Assembly: GCA_024998595.1 (NCBI GenBank)
Contig: JACOEK010000001.1
Location: 496,001 to 560,000 of the forward strand
DNA from: Nitrospira sp.
GTDB lineage: Bacteria > Nitrospirota > Nitrospiria > Nitrospirales > Nitrospiraceae
Reading direction: 5' to 3'
Length of the DNA stretch: 64,000 nucleotides
The notes under the pieces were generated by a model. That model saw nothing but the letters and a program-made list of their open reading frames with translations. It did no database searches and had not been told where the DNA came from. Positions 33,071 to 41,407 of the stretch are shown here, one piece after another. Position numbers and translations under genes: made by a program. Positions within the stretch are counted from its first letter, which is position 1; every line of letters starts with the position of its first letter.

Positions 33071-33985
33071 ATGCCTCTCGATCAACATAAGGTATCAGTC
33101 ATAATTCCAACGATGGGGCGGGACACTCTGTCACTATGCCGCGCGGCCCTGGCGAAACAAACCAGGCCGCCGGATGAAGTCCTGGTCATCCTTGATCGAG
33201 ACAGGCGCGGCGCCGCATGGGCTAGAAATGAAGGCATCGGCCAGGCGACGGGAGACCTTATCGCGCTGGCCGACGATGACGGGATTCCGCCTCCCGATTG
33301 GTTAGAGCGATTGGTGGCTGCGCTCGAACGACATTCCGCAGCCGTCGCCGGTGGCACGTTTCAAGAGACCGATCCGCTCCTGGATGCCATTCGTTGCCGC
33401 AACGCGCTTCCGCAGGTTGAACAGCTTGATCCGGGCGGATTGGTCGGGAATACCGGAAACATTCTCTTTCGGCGGGATTGCCTCATGCAATGTCAGCGGG
33501 AGGACGGATATGTCTTCAATCCCCGCTTCACGGGGGCCGGCGAGGATTGGGAATTGATCTGGCGGTTGCGCAAGCGGGGCGCCAGGATGGTGTATGTTCC
33601 CAATCCGGTGACCCACCTGCGTCGGGCGACGGGGCTGCAACACTTGCGGCATTCCTTCCATCGAGGCGCGGCGATTGCGACGCTGTTTCGGGTCATGCGA
33701 GGGGATTCCAGCGGAGTAGTGCCTCAGGACAGCCTGCTGTGGGGAGAGGGCGGAACGAAAACCAAGCCGCGTTGGCTCAAGGCCATCTGGTTGAAAATGC
33801 TGGGGCCGTTTGAGTGGAGTAAGTTTCAGCATAAACGTCATTTTTGGCTCTTCTGGCTCGGGGAAAAATGTCAGGCCGCCGGATTTTTCTGGGAAATGTG
33901 GCGAGGAATGCCGATGATTCCCGGTGAACCGTGTGTGACGGACAGGGGCCCGGCCGTTCCTTCCCAGGTAGAACGTAAATCATGA
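33071..33985 (+). CDS. Family 2 glycosyltransferase
   Basis: From ATG 33071 the product is 304 residues; GTG 33056 is an alternative. The GT-A domain begins KVSVIIPTMGRDTLSLC and has EVLVILDRDRRGAAWARNEG, ALADDDGIPPPDW as the metal-binding region, and a probable catalytic GAGEDWELIWRLRKRG. No transmembrane helices are clear, though the C-terminal aromatic segment may associate with the membrane. It adds a sugar to the growing glycan. The gene overlaps the LarA-like gene by 4 bases. Confidence 0.82.
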   Translation: MPLDQHKVSVIIPTMGRDTLSLCRAALAKQTRPPDEVLVILDRDRRGAAWARNEGIGQATGDLIALADDDGIPPPDWLERLVAALERHSAAVAGGTFQETDPLLDAIRCRNALPQVEQLDPGGLVGNTGNILFRRDCLMQCQREDGYVFNPRFTGAGEDWELIWRLRKRGARMVYVPNPVTHLRRATGLQHLRHSFHRGAAIATLFRVMRGDSSGVVPQDSLLWGEGGTKTKPRWLKAIWLKMLGPFEWSKFQHKRHFWLFWLGEKCQAAGFFWEMWRGMPMIPGEPCVTDRGPAVPSQVERKS

Positions 33986-35316
33986 GCGACGTGCAGTTGC
34001 GCACAAAAGCATGGTTCGGCGATGAACCGTTGTCGATCAATTTTCCGCCTGCGTGGAAGATTGTGGAGGTCGGTCCTCAGGACTCCCCGGCATTAAACAC
34101 CACGGCGATGCGTGAAAAGTTGAATCGGCCCATCGGCTCGCGACCACTACGCGAAATTGCCCAGGGAAAAACAAAAGCCGTCATCATCGTCGACGATCTC
34201 ACGCGGCCGACTCCTGCGGCAGACCTGCTCCCGTTGATCATTGCAGAGATCAGGCAGGCCGGGCTGGACGAACGCACGATCACAATTCTGCTGGCGGGTG
34301 GCACGCATCCTCCTGCTTCAGCAGAAGAAATGGCGAAGAAGGTGGGGGCCGACCTTCCACCTGCCATACGAGTGATGGCGCATGACAGCCGGGGCGATCT
34401 CGTGGATGTGGGTACGTCGCCCGCTGGTTTGCCGATTCGCATCAATCGCACGGTGATGGAGTGTGATCTGAAGATCGGCGTGGGGTGCATTTATCCCCAT
34501 CCGATAGCCGGGTTCTCAGGCGGCGCTAAAATAGTGCTCCCCGCCCTGTGCGGCGTGGAGACGACCAGGATGATGCACGACTACCTGCGCGGTTCGCGTG
34601 AACGGGGCGGTTCCATCCATACGGAGCTGCGTCGGGACATGATTGCGGTCGCCAGGAAAGTCGGCCTCGACTTTATTGCCAATGTCACGCTCAACCACCG
34701 TCGTGAGATCAGCGGTCTGTTTGCGGGAGATCTGGTCAAGGCACATGAGGAAGGCGTGAAGGTGGCGCAACGTATCTATGCCGTACCGGTGGTGCCTGCG
34801 GCGGATATTGTTGTGGCGGACATGTATCCGTTCGATACCAGTTGGCAGTTCGCGCAGGATCGGGGTATGTGGCCGATCGAATGCGCCGGGCCGGCGGCCT
34901 CTCGTGTGGTGATAGCGGCTTGTCCGCTAGGGCTTGGGACACATGAATTGTTTCCCGTGGACAGTCCGCTCTGGTCGCGCGTGGCGAGACGTCTGAAGCA
35001 TTTTCGCCTGGCCGACTTGGACCGTCCGCTCGAAAAGCTGGGGACGGTCATGAAACTCATTCGCCAGAAGCAGCATCGCCTGATGGTGTTGTCGCCCGGC
35101 CTGGACGAACAGGCTCTAAAGACCATGTTCCCTCAGGCACAGCGATTCGGAGATTGGCCGGCGCTGCGGGCTGCCTTGTTGGCGCTCCACGGCGTGGGGC
35201 CTCTGACCGTGGCGGTCTACCGGTGCGCGCCGTTTCTCATTCCAGCTGCAGCCGATCTGAAGCAAGAGGTGGGAGTGCCGGACGCTAGTCTCACGGAACC
35301 GCTGACGTCGGCTTGA
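33982..35316 (+). CDS. LarA-like nickel-pincer racemase family protein
   Basis: This 444-residue protein carries DLTRPTP (residues 72-78), GGTHPP with His109, and HPIAGFSGGAK with His173 and Lys183. These correspond in order and spacing to the residues that hold the nickel-pincer cofactor in LarA, the lactate racemase. The family includes racemases and epimerases for several 2-hydroxyacids and sugars' acid derivatives. No larB, larC or larE cofactor genes are nearby. It overlaps the preceding GT2 gene by 4 bases, so a role in making a sugar-acid or hydroxyacid part of the surface glycan is a reasonable guess only. Confidence 0.78.
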   Translation: MSDVQLRTKAWFGDEPLSINFPPAWKIVEVGPQDSPALNTTAMREKLNRPIGSRPLREIAQGKTKAVIIVDDLTRPTPAADLLPLIIAEIRQAGLDERTITILLAGGTHPPASAEEMAKKVGADLPPAIRVMAHDSRGDLVDVGTSPAGLPIRINRTVMECDLKIGVGCIYPHPIAGFSGGAKIVLPALCGVETTRMMHDYLRGSRERGGSIHTELRRDMIAVARKVGLDFIANVTLNHRREISGLFAGDLVKAHEEGVKVAQRIYAVPVVPAADIVVADMYPFDTSWQFAQDRGMWPIECAGPAASRVVIAACPLGLGTHELFPVDSPLWSRVARRLKHFRLADLDRPLEKLGTVMKLIRQKQHRLMVLSPGLDEQALKTMFPQAQRFGDWPALRAALLALHGVGPLTVAVYRCAPFLIPAAADLKQEVGVPDASLTEPLTSA

Positions 35317-35326
35317 AACGCAGGGA

Positions 35327-35347
35327 GCGGAGGATGTCGTCCTCCGC
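35327..35347 (+). other. Perfect hairpin between larA-like and GT39 genes
   Basis: GCGGAGGA (35327-35334), loop TGTCG, then TCCTCCGC (35340-35347). No run of T follows, so it is not a standard intrinsic terminator; it may stabilise the upstream mRNA end. Confidence 0.45.
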
Positions 35348-35388
35348 GATGCTCCAACGACCGGTTCATTTCACGAACGTCATTCGTT

Positions 35389-37041
35389 ATGCCTATCGCC
35401 ACCCACCATCCATTGACGCCTGATGACGATGATCATGATCTTCCGCGAGAAGTCGGCTCTGCGGTTTCTGAGGTGAGACCTATCGATCGTTCTCTGGTCG
35501 AACGGCTCGATTCGGCCTCCTGGATACCGGACGTCGTGGTTGTCGGCTTTCTATTCCTGATCGTATTCGGCAGCGGTCTGATCCATATTGAGAGTTTCCC
35601 TCCGCTGTTTTTTGACGAAGGCTGGACGGTCTGTGTCGCCCGAACTTGGGTTGAGATCGGCCATTACGGCTGTCTGCTCAGAGGAGAACCGGCCCCACCC
35701 TCGCTGGCGGCACATTTCCCCGTGGTGGCGTCCGTCGCGGCGAGTTTCACCCTGTTCGGTGTCGGCGTCTGGCAGACAAGGCTGGTGGGATTGCTGTACA
35801 CCTTCGGCGCGTTCCTGCTGTTGTATCTGTTGACGCATCGCCTGTATGCCCGGTCTATCGCGATTGCCGCCCTTGCGCTGCTGCTGCTCGTGCCGCTGAA
35901 ATGGTCGATTCATCCCCTCTATATCGGCCGCCAAGTGCTGGGTGAGATGCCGCTGTTGTGTTTCCTCCTAGCCGGGTTTGTCTGTTTTCTCCGCAGCAGG
36001 CAGCGGCCTCTCTGGCTGGCCGCCGCGATTGTGTGCTGGGCGCTGGCCTTGATGACGAAGGCGCAAGTCGCTCCATTCTTTATCGCCTCGTTTGCCGGGA
36101 CCATGGTGCTGCTGGGTCTTCGGAGAAACTGGTCGGCTGTGTGGGAGCTGGGGGTCGCCATGATCGGGTCATGGGGCGGGTTTCGATTCTTTCTCGAAGC
36201 GAAGGGTTGGCTGTTGAACGGCCACACGATGTCGCATCCGCCTATCGATGGAATGACCGAAGCTATCGCGCTGGTATTCGTGCCGGCTATTCGTCTTGAG
36301 ACGATGCAGCTCCTGTTTGTGTCGTGGGCTGAATATCCACTCGGACTTGCCTATGCAGCTTGGCGGCTTCATCGAACGTCTGGTTCACATGACCGGGCTT
36401 CTCTCGAAGGAACGACGCAGACTATGCTGATATTGTTGGCAGGGAGTTGGTTGGCCTGGTTTGCGTTTCTCAGCGCCGGTGAACCGCGATATGCCTTGCC
36501 CGGATTATTTCTTGCGGCGCCGTTCACGGCTGCGCTCTTTCATGAGGCCACCAGAGGATTCAATGTGGCGTTCGTATCGAGTACCCTGGCGGGCCTCGTG
36601 CAACGCAGGCGTGTGACGAGTGAAGGACTCAAGGCCGTTGTCGTTGTGGTGCTGTTGGTGATGATGGGGTGGGTTGCCGTGCAGGAACGGTATGCGTTTC
36701 GAGCACGTGAGGACGACCGTGACCTTTTCGAGGTGACGCAGTATCTGAATACGTCCACCCCACCGACGGCGTTGATCGAGACCTATGACAGTGAGTTGTT
36801 TCTCTTTCTGCAGCGGCCCTATACCTATGCCTTGCCCCGCATCCTGGTTGAGATTATCAGGCGTGAACAGGGGCATGCGCAGACGGTGACCTATGATCCA
36901 TTGCAGGGCACACCTGATTATCTCGTCATTGGAGAATACGGTCGCTGGGCAGGATTCTACACACCGTTGATTCAGGAGGGTCGGATACGGCTTCTGAAAA
37001 CGGTCGGACGCTATCAGATTTACGAGCCTCTGCGTTCGTAG
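35389..37041 (+). CDS. Family 39-type membrane glycosyltransferase (PMT/ArnT-like)
   Basis: This 550-residue protein has about ten transmembrane segments. The first periplasmic loop has FPPLFFDEGWTVC, the acidic DE motif typical of GT-C enzymes of the PMT_2/ArnT class, which use polyprenyl-phosphate sugars as donors. The N-terminal 50 residues are polar (PDDDDHD) and cytosolic, and the C-terminal 110 residues are probably periplasmic. It most likely accepts the sugar carrier made by the DPM1-like transferase encoded at 27943. It closes the surface-glycan locus and is convergent with the hydrolase gene. Confidence 0.8.
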   Translation: MPIATHHPLTPDDDDHDLPREVGSAVSEVRPIDRSLVERLDSASWIPDVVVVGFLFLIVFGSGLIHIESFPPLFFDEGWTVCVARTWVEIGHYGCLLRGEPAPPSLAAHFPVVASVAASFTLFGVGVWQTRLVGLLYTFGAFLLLYLLTHRLYARSIAIAALALLLLVPLKWSIHPLYIGRQVLGEMPLLCFLLAGFVCFLRSRQRPLWLAAAIVCWALALMTKAQVAPFFIASFAGTMVLLGLRRNWSAVWELGVAMIGSWGGFRFFLEAKGWLLNGHTMSHPPIDGMTEAIALVFVPAIRLETMQLLFVSWAEYPLGLAYAAWRLHRTSGSHDRASLEGTTQTMLILLAGSWLAWFAFLSAGEPRYALPGLFLAAPFTAALFHEATRGFNVAFVSSTLAGLVQRRRVTSEGLKAVVVVVLLVMMGWVAVQERYAFRAREDDRDLFEVTQYLNTSTPPTALIETYDSELFLFLQRPYTYALPRILVEIIRREQGHAQTVTYDPLQGTPDYLVIGEYGRWAGFYTPLIQEGRIRLLKTVGRYQIYEPLRS

Positions 37042-37084
37042 ATGTCGCGCGGCGGAGTTTTCTACTTGCGCGAAGCGTGTGTGG

Positions 37085-38104
37085 TTACTTCGAAGGCACT
37101 GTCCGTCGGGTGCTGTCGACCATCTGACGAATGGTTTCGACAACGAGCGTCGGCTCATCAAATTGAATGAAGTGACTGCTGTGCGCGGCAAATACCTGGC
37201 GGCTGTTCGTCGAGCGCTTGGTCAGGTCCTGCTGCAGATCCAACCACATTTTCCTGAACTTGGCCGGGTTCACCTGACCTGGCATCTCCGGCCACCAGAT
37301 CGGGCCATTGGCTGTGATGACGGTCAATGGAAGATCCCCGAGCGACCCGCTATGGCGCACCTGCTCCAGCGTTTCAAACAGCCCGTCGCTTTCATCGCTT
37401 AACGTGGAGGAATAGGCCGTCCGCAGCCAGCCGGCGCGCAGCATCGGACGAGTCTCCGCAGAAACCTTCTCCTCCTGTGCGGTCAAGAGCGGCGGCAGCT
37501 GGTCATAGGAGGACATCAGGCGCGAGATGCCCAGCACGGTCATGGCGCGAATGACGGGCAGTAGGGATTTTCCCGCGTTGGCGAAAGACCGAAATTCTGC
37601 CTGACGCATTTCCAATTCATGTCCCGCATCCACCAGCACCAGGCCGACAACCTCTTTGGGATAGTCGTGCTGGTAGAGCCGGACGACAAGGCCGCCCAGA
37701 GAATGTCCCACCAGTACATAAGGCCCAGAGATGCCGGCGCGTTCCAGCAGGCGATGGAGTTCTTTCGCCATCCGTTGTCCCGTACGCGGCAGGGGACCGC
37801 GCTCGCTCCACCCGAGGCCGGCGCGATCATACGCGCAGACGCGAGTCGTCCGGGCGATGTGCGGTTGTACCGTGCTCCAATACAACGACCATCCCGGTGC
37901 AGCTGCCTCCAACACCACTGTTGGACTCCCTGTCCCAAGGCAATAGAGATGTAGCCGGTGCCCTCCAATGTCGACCATCTGGCCGGGCGGCGGATACTGT
38001 TGCCGATCGAGCACCATGCCGACAATCTGGTAGATCGCGCCGATGGTGGCGAAAAAGAGGACTGTCGCGATGAGCCATTTGAGTCCACGCATGGCAGTCA
38101 TCAT
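37085..38104 (-). CDS. Alpha/beta hydrolase with N-terminal membrane anchor
   Basis: From ATG 38104 the product is 339 residues; a TTG at 38140 would add 12. Residues about 10-35 form a hydrophobic anchor or signal. The fold-specific features are a HG-like loop (LGTGSPTVVLEAAAPGWSL), the nucleophile elbow GHSLGG, VLVDAGHE, and a C-terminal HSSHF histidine. Together they give a Ser-Asp-His triad. The substrate is unknown, probably an ester or amide. It is the only minus-strand gene between the glycan locus and the PilZ gene and points towards the glycan operon. Confidence 0.8.
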   Translation of the reverse strand: MMTAMRGLKWLIATVLFFATIGAIYQIVGMVLDRQQYPPPGQMVDIGGHRLHLYCLGTGSPTVVLEAAAPGWSLYWSTVQPHIARTTRVCAYDRAGLGWSERGPLPRTGQRMAKELHRLLERAGISGPYVLVGHSLGGLVVRLYQHDYPKEVVGLVLVDAGHELEMRQAEFRSFANAGKSLLPVIRAMTVLGISRLMSSYDQLPPLLTAQEEKVSAETRPMLRAGWLRTAYSSTLSDESDGLFETLEQVRHSGSLGDLPLTVITANGPIWWPEMPGQVNPAKFRKMWLDLQQDLTKRSTNSRQVFAAHSSHFIQFDEPTLVVETIRQMVDSTRRTVPSK

Positions 38105-38179
38105 CCATCGTAACAGGTGCGGGAAGCAAACGCGGGACAAGGGGGTGCGCCGATCGGCGGAGAACGTCTCTCGCGCGCC

Positions 38180-38575
38180 TTAAGCGGAATAGTGTTCCTG
38201 CAGATGGTCGCGTTGAAAACGAAGGATGTATCTGACGAGCAACTCCCGGTTTTGAGTGGTCATCCCGACGAAGCGAGCGTGGAGGCGATACGTACCGATC
38301 AGGAGTGGAAGTGGATCGAGCCGCAACACTTCGATAGAGGATGTAAACCGAACCTGGTCGGGGAGGAGCAGGGTGAGAGCCAGGACTTCACCGGGCTCGT
38401 AGGATGCGGTGACCATCACGCCGATGCCGCCGGCGCTGAGGTTGACAGATTGCTCAGTCAACTCGGCTTCCGTGTCGTCCGCCGCGACCTGAATGCAGAT
38501 CGGCAGATGAACGGTGATGCGATAAAATTCGCGGCGTTCTCTTCCCGATGGCTCTGAGGGTGTGTTAGGCGACAT
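38180..38575 (-). CDS. PilZ domain protein (c-di-GMP receptor)
   Basis: This 131-residue single-domain protein has the two PilZ signatures: RERREFYRI near residue 12 (RxxxR) and NLSAGGIGV near 45 (N/D-x-SxxGG). These bind cyclic di-GMP. There is no other domain, so it probably acts by binding a partner. Many PilZ proteins control exopolysaccharide or motility; its nearness to the glycan locus is suggestive but it is on the opposite strand. It is divergent from cstA. Confidence 0.85.
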   Translation of the reverse strand: MSPNTPSEPSGRERREFYRITVHLPICIQVAADDTEAELTEQSVNLSAGGIGVMVTASYEPGEVLALTLLLPDQVRFTSSIEVLRLDPLPLLIGTYRLHARFVGMTTQNRELLVRYILRFQRDHLQEHYSA

Positions 38576-38698
38576 GCGTCAGAAAGTATAACAAACTCGG
38601 CGGCCACGTTCCGGCTGAACCGTGCAGGCTTCCCTTTTGCCTACATGCTTCGGACCTAGGACGTGCGGCCTCACGTTACTCCCATCGGCTTGCGTTTA

Positions 38699-38707
38699 TG
38701 CTAGTAT
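38699..38707 (+). promoter_or_regulatory. Extended -10 element upstream of cstA, near-leaderless
   Basis: TGCTAGTAT (38699-38707) matches TGn plus a TATAAT-like hexamer. It ends 7 bases before the ATG at 38715. No Shine-Dalgarno is present and no good -35 is seen. Confidence 0.4.
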
Positions 38708-38714
38708 CCCGCGC

Positions 38715-40721
38715 ATGAAAACAGCGTTAATTGTGCTCTGGATGCTCCTGTCGATGCTCGCGGCTGTGGCCCTTGCCCATGTCACCGGCGTCATCAATCC
38801 TCATGAAAAAGTGAACGGCCTGTGGCTGGTCGTCGCAGCCGCCTGCATCTATGTCTTGGCCTATCGGTTCTATGGCCGCTGGCTGGCGCGTCGCGTCGTA
38901 CAGTTGGACAACAAACGTCTGACGCCGGCCGTCCGGTTGAACGACGGGGTGAACTTCCACCCCACTAACAGGGTTGTGCTGTTCGGCCACCACTTTGCGG
39001 CGATCGCGGGGGCCGGGCCTTTGTTGGGACCGGTGCTGGCGGCGCAGTTCGGTTTTTTGCCCGGCTTTCTCTGGCTGGTGATCGGTGCGGTTCTGGCCGG
39101 GGCGGTACAGGATTTCATTATCCTGGTCGCCTCGATGCGGCGCAACGGCCGCTCGTTACCCGAAATCGCGCATGATGAACTGGGGGCCATCACCGGCACG
39201 GCGACGGCGGTGGCAGTCCTCTTCATTGTGGTCGTGGCGCTGGCTGGACTCGGTTTCGCGGTGGTGAATGCGCTGTACCACAACGCGTGGGGCACCTTTA
39301 CAATCGCCATGACGATTCCCATCGGATTCATCATGGGGTTTTATCTCCAGAAATTTCGCCCGGGCGCGGTCGCCGAAGTCTCCGTGATCGGCCTGGTGCT
39401 GCTGGTGGCGGCGGTTTTGTTCGGGCGCGTGGTGGGACAATCGTCTTATGCTTGGTGGTTCGAATTTGAAAAGCCTGCGCTCGTCTGGTTGCTGGCCGGG
39501 TATGGATTCATCGCTTCGGTCTTGCCTGGCTGGATGTTGCTGGTCCCGCGAGGGTATCTCTCCACCTTCATGAAACTCGGCGTCGTGTTTCTGCTCGGGC
39601 TGGGCGTGATTCTCATGGCACCGACGATCGAGATGCCGCGCCTGACGTCGTTCGCCAACGGCGGCGGACCGATTATTCCCGGCACGCTGTTCCCGTTCCT
39701 GTTCATTACGATCGCCTGCGGGGCGGTATCGGGCTTTCACTCGCTGGTGTCTTCCGGGACGACCCCCAAGATGATCGAGCAAGAGTCGCAAGCCGTGGTG
39801 GGATATGCGGCGATGTTGTTGGAGAGTTTTGTCGGGGTAATGGCCCTGATTGCGGCGTCGGTGTTGATTCCCGGCGATTATCTGGCGATCAATACGATGC
39901 TCTCGGCCGAGACCCTGACGGCCATGGGATTTGCCCCATCCCGCATTGCGGAATTGTCGCAGATGGTCGAGGTGAATGTGGCGGGGCGGCCCGGCGGGGC
40001 CGTGTCGCTGGCTGTGGGCATGGCCTCCATCTTTTCCGCGCTGCCGGGCATGGCCGGGCTGATGGCCTATTGGTATCAATTCGCGCTGGTGTTCGAAGCG
40101 CTCTTCATCCTGACGACGATCGATACGGGGACGCGTGTCGCACGGTATCTGATTCAGGAAATGGCCGGACGTGTGTATGCACCGTTCCGACAGATGAATT
40201 GGTGGCCCGGCGTGTTACTGAGCAGCGCCTTTGTGGTCGGATCCTGGGCCTACTTGATTGGGACCGGCAGCATTTCAACCATCTGGCCGATGTTCGGCGC
40301 AGCCAATCAGTTGCTTGGCACGCTGGCCCTGTGTATTGGCACGACGGTGTTGATCAAGATGTGGAAGTCGTCCTATCTCTGGGTGACGGCCATCCCCATG
40401 TTGTTCGTAGGAGGCATTACACTGGCCGGCTCGTATGAGATGTTCTGGATGTTTCTGGCAAAGGCGGCGACGCTGGCGGCGGGACAGGCCTTCGCGCTTT
40501 ATCTCGATGCGGTGCTCGTCGCGGTGGTGGCGATCCTGGGGATCGTCGTCTTGAGCGACAGCATGAAGCAGTGGTATGGGTATGTGATCCTGAAGCGTCC
40601 GTTCAGCAGCAGCGAGGTGATCGCCACGGCCGGCGGCGGATCGGCTGGTCGCGCGCAGACGGCGATTCACCAGCATGATGAGCGCAAGTTCACGCTGCCG
40701 CATGGCGGCGGCTGCTGTTAG
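38715..40721 (+). CDS. cstA: Carbon starvation protein A (CstA family transporter)
   Basis: ATG 38715 gives 668 residues; an upstream in-frame extension (38622) is not protein-like. The protein has about 16-18 transmembrane segments. Family-typical parts are FYGRWLARRVVQLD, FHPTNRVVLFGHHFAAIAGAGPLLGPVLAAQFG and SGTTPKMIEQES. CstA-type carriers take up pyruvate or peptides in E. coli during carbon limitation. Here it may import pyruvate, an organic carbon source useful to a mostly autotrophic bacterium; this is inference. It is followed by yajQ after 38 bases. Confidence 0.9.
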   Translation: MKTALIVLWMLLSMLAAVALAHVTGVINPHEKVNGLWLVVAAACIYVLAYRFYGRWLARRVVQLDNKRLTPAVRLNDGVNFHPTNRVVLFGHHFAAIAGAGPLLGPVLAAQFGFLPGFLWLVIGAVLAGAVQDFIILVASMRRNGRSLPEIAHDELGAITGTATAVAVLFIVVVALAGLGFAVVNALYHNAWGTFTIAMTIPIGFIMGFYLQKFRPGAVAEVSVIGLVLLVAAVLFGRVVGQSSYAWWFEFEKPALVWLLAGYGFIASVLPGWMLLVPRGYLSTFMKLGVVFLLGLGVILMAPTIEMPRLTSFANGGGPIIPGTLFPFLFITIACGAVSGFHSLVSSGTTPKMIEQESQAVVGYAAMLLESFVGVMALIAASVLIPGDYLAINTMLSAETLTAMGFAPSRIAELSQMVEVNVAGRPGGAVSLAVGMASIFSALPGMAGLMAYWYQFALVFEALFILTTIDTGTRVARYLIQEMAGRVYAPFRQMNWWPGVLLSSAFVVGSWAYLIGTGSISTIWPMFGAANQLLGTLALCIGTTVLIKMWKSSYLWVTAIPMLFVGGITLAGSYEMFWMFLAKAATLAAGQAFALYLDAVLVAVVAILGIVVLSDSMKQWYGYVILKRPFSSSEVIATAGGGSAGRAQTAIHQHDERKFTLPHGGGCC

Positions 40722-40759
40722 ACTCGGGACGATTGAGGCACTCGTAGAAGGAGGGAATC

Positions 40760-41257
40760 GTGGCTGACCAATCATCATTCGATGTGGTGTCGGAAGTGAA
40801 TATGCAGGAAATGAAGAACGTCGTCGATCAGGCGACCAAGGAGATCAAGCAGCGGTTCGACTTCAAGGATTCGAAGACCGAACTGACGTTGAAGGAGAAG
40901 GAAAAAGAACTCGTCGTACTTTCCGACGATGAGTATAAGCTCAATGCGGTGCTTGAAATCATCAAGAGCAAGTGCGTGAAGCGCGGAGTCTCCTTGAAGG
41001 CATTCGACTATGGCAAGATCGAGGAGGCGCTTGGGGCCACGGTTCGTCAAGTGATCAAAATTCAGAGCGGCATCTCCTCGGAAAAAGCGAAAGAGATTAC
41101 CAAGGCCGTCAAAGAATCCAAGCTGAAGGTGCAGGCGCAGATCCAGGGTGAGCAAGTGCGGGTGATCAGCAAAAGCAAGGATGATCTGCAGGCGGCGATT
41201 GCCTTCCTCAAGGGGAAAGATTTTGGGATTGATCTTCAATTCACCAACTACCGCTAG
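40760..41257 (+). CDS. yajQ: YajQ family nucleotide-binding protein
   Basis: This 165-residue protein starts at GTG 40760 with AGGAGG-like AAGGAGGG upstream. It has the two ferredoxin-like repeats of YajQ, starting SSFDVVSEVNMQEMKNVVDQA and followed by IKQRFDFKDS; the C-terminus is FGIDLQFTNYR, as in the family. YajQ proteins bind nucleotides, and some act as c-di-GMP receptors that alter transcription. With the PilZ gene this gives two possible c-di-GMP effectors flanking cstA. Repeat copy F begins 5 bases after the stop. Confidence 0.92.
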   Translation: MADQSSFDVVSEVNMQEMKNVVDQATKEIKQRFDFKDSKTELTLKEKEKELVVLSDDEYKLNAVLEIIKSKCVKRGVSLKAFDYGKIEEALGATVRQVIKIQSGISSEKAKEITKAVKESKLKVQAQIQGEQVRVISKSKDDLQAAIAFLKGKDFGIDLQFTNYR

Positions 41258-41261
41258 CCCC

Positions 41262-41381
41262 GGATGCTGAAACGGGCCACCAACGGCGTTCTCGGTGGAT
41301 TGGTTGCCTCAACGTGCACCACAGCAGGCCTCGGCAGCCAGTCATCCCTGCGGCCTTGTTCGATGGCCCGATTGAGCATCC
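41262..41381 (+). repeat. 120-bp palindromic 3'-UTR repeat, copy F
   Basis: The left end GGATGCTGAAACGGGCCA pairs with TGGCCCGATTGAGCATCC. It shares GGCGTTCTCGG, CCTCAACGTG and CCTGCGGCCTTG with the other copies; the central hairpin is diverged. It starts 4 bases after the yajQ stop codon. Confidence 0.83.
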
Positions 41382-41407
41382 TGGACCACATTCCCCTCCC
41401 ACGTTGC

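Noticed and set aside
41264-41407. N-terminal extension of the propeller lipoprotein
   Set aside because: These codons translate the palindromic repeat; the true start at 41408 is followed at once by a lipoprotein signal peptide.
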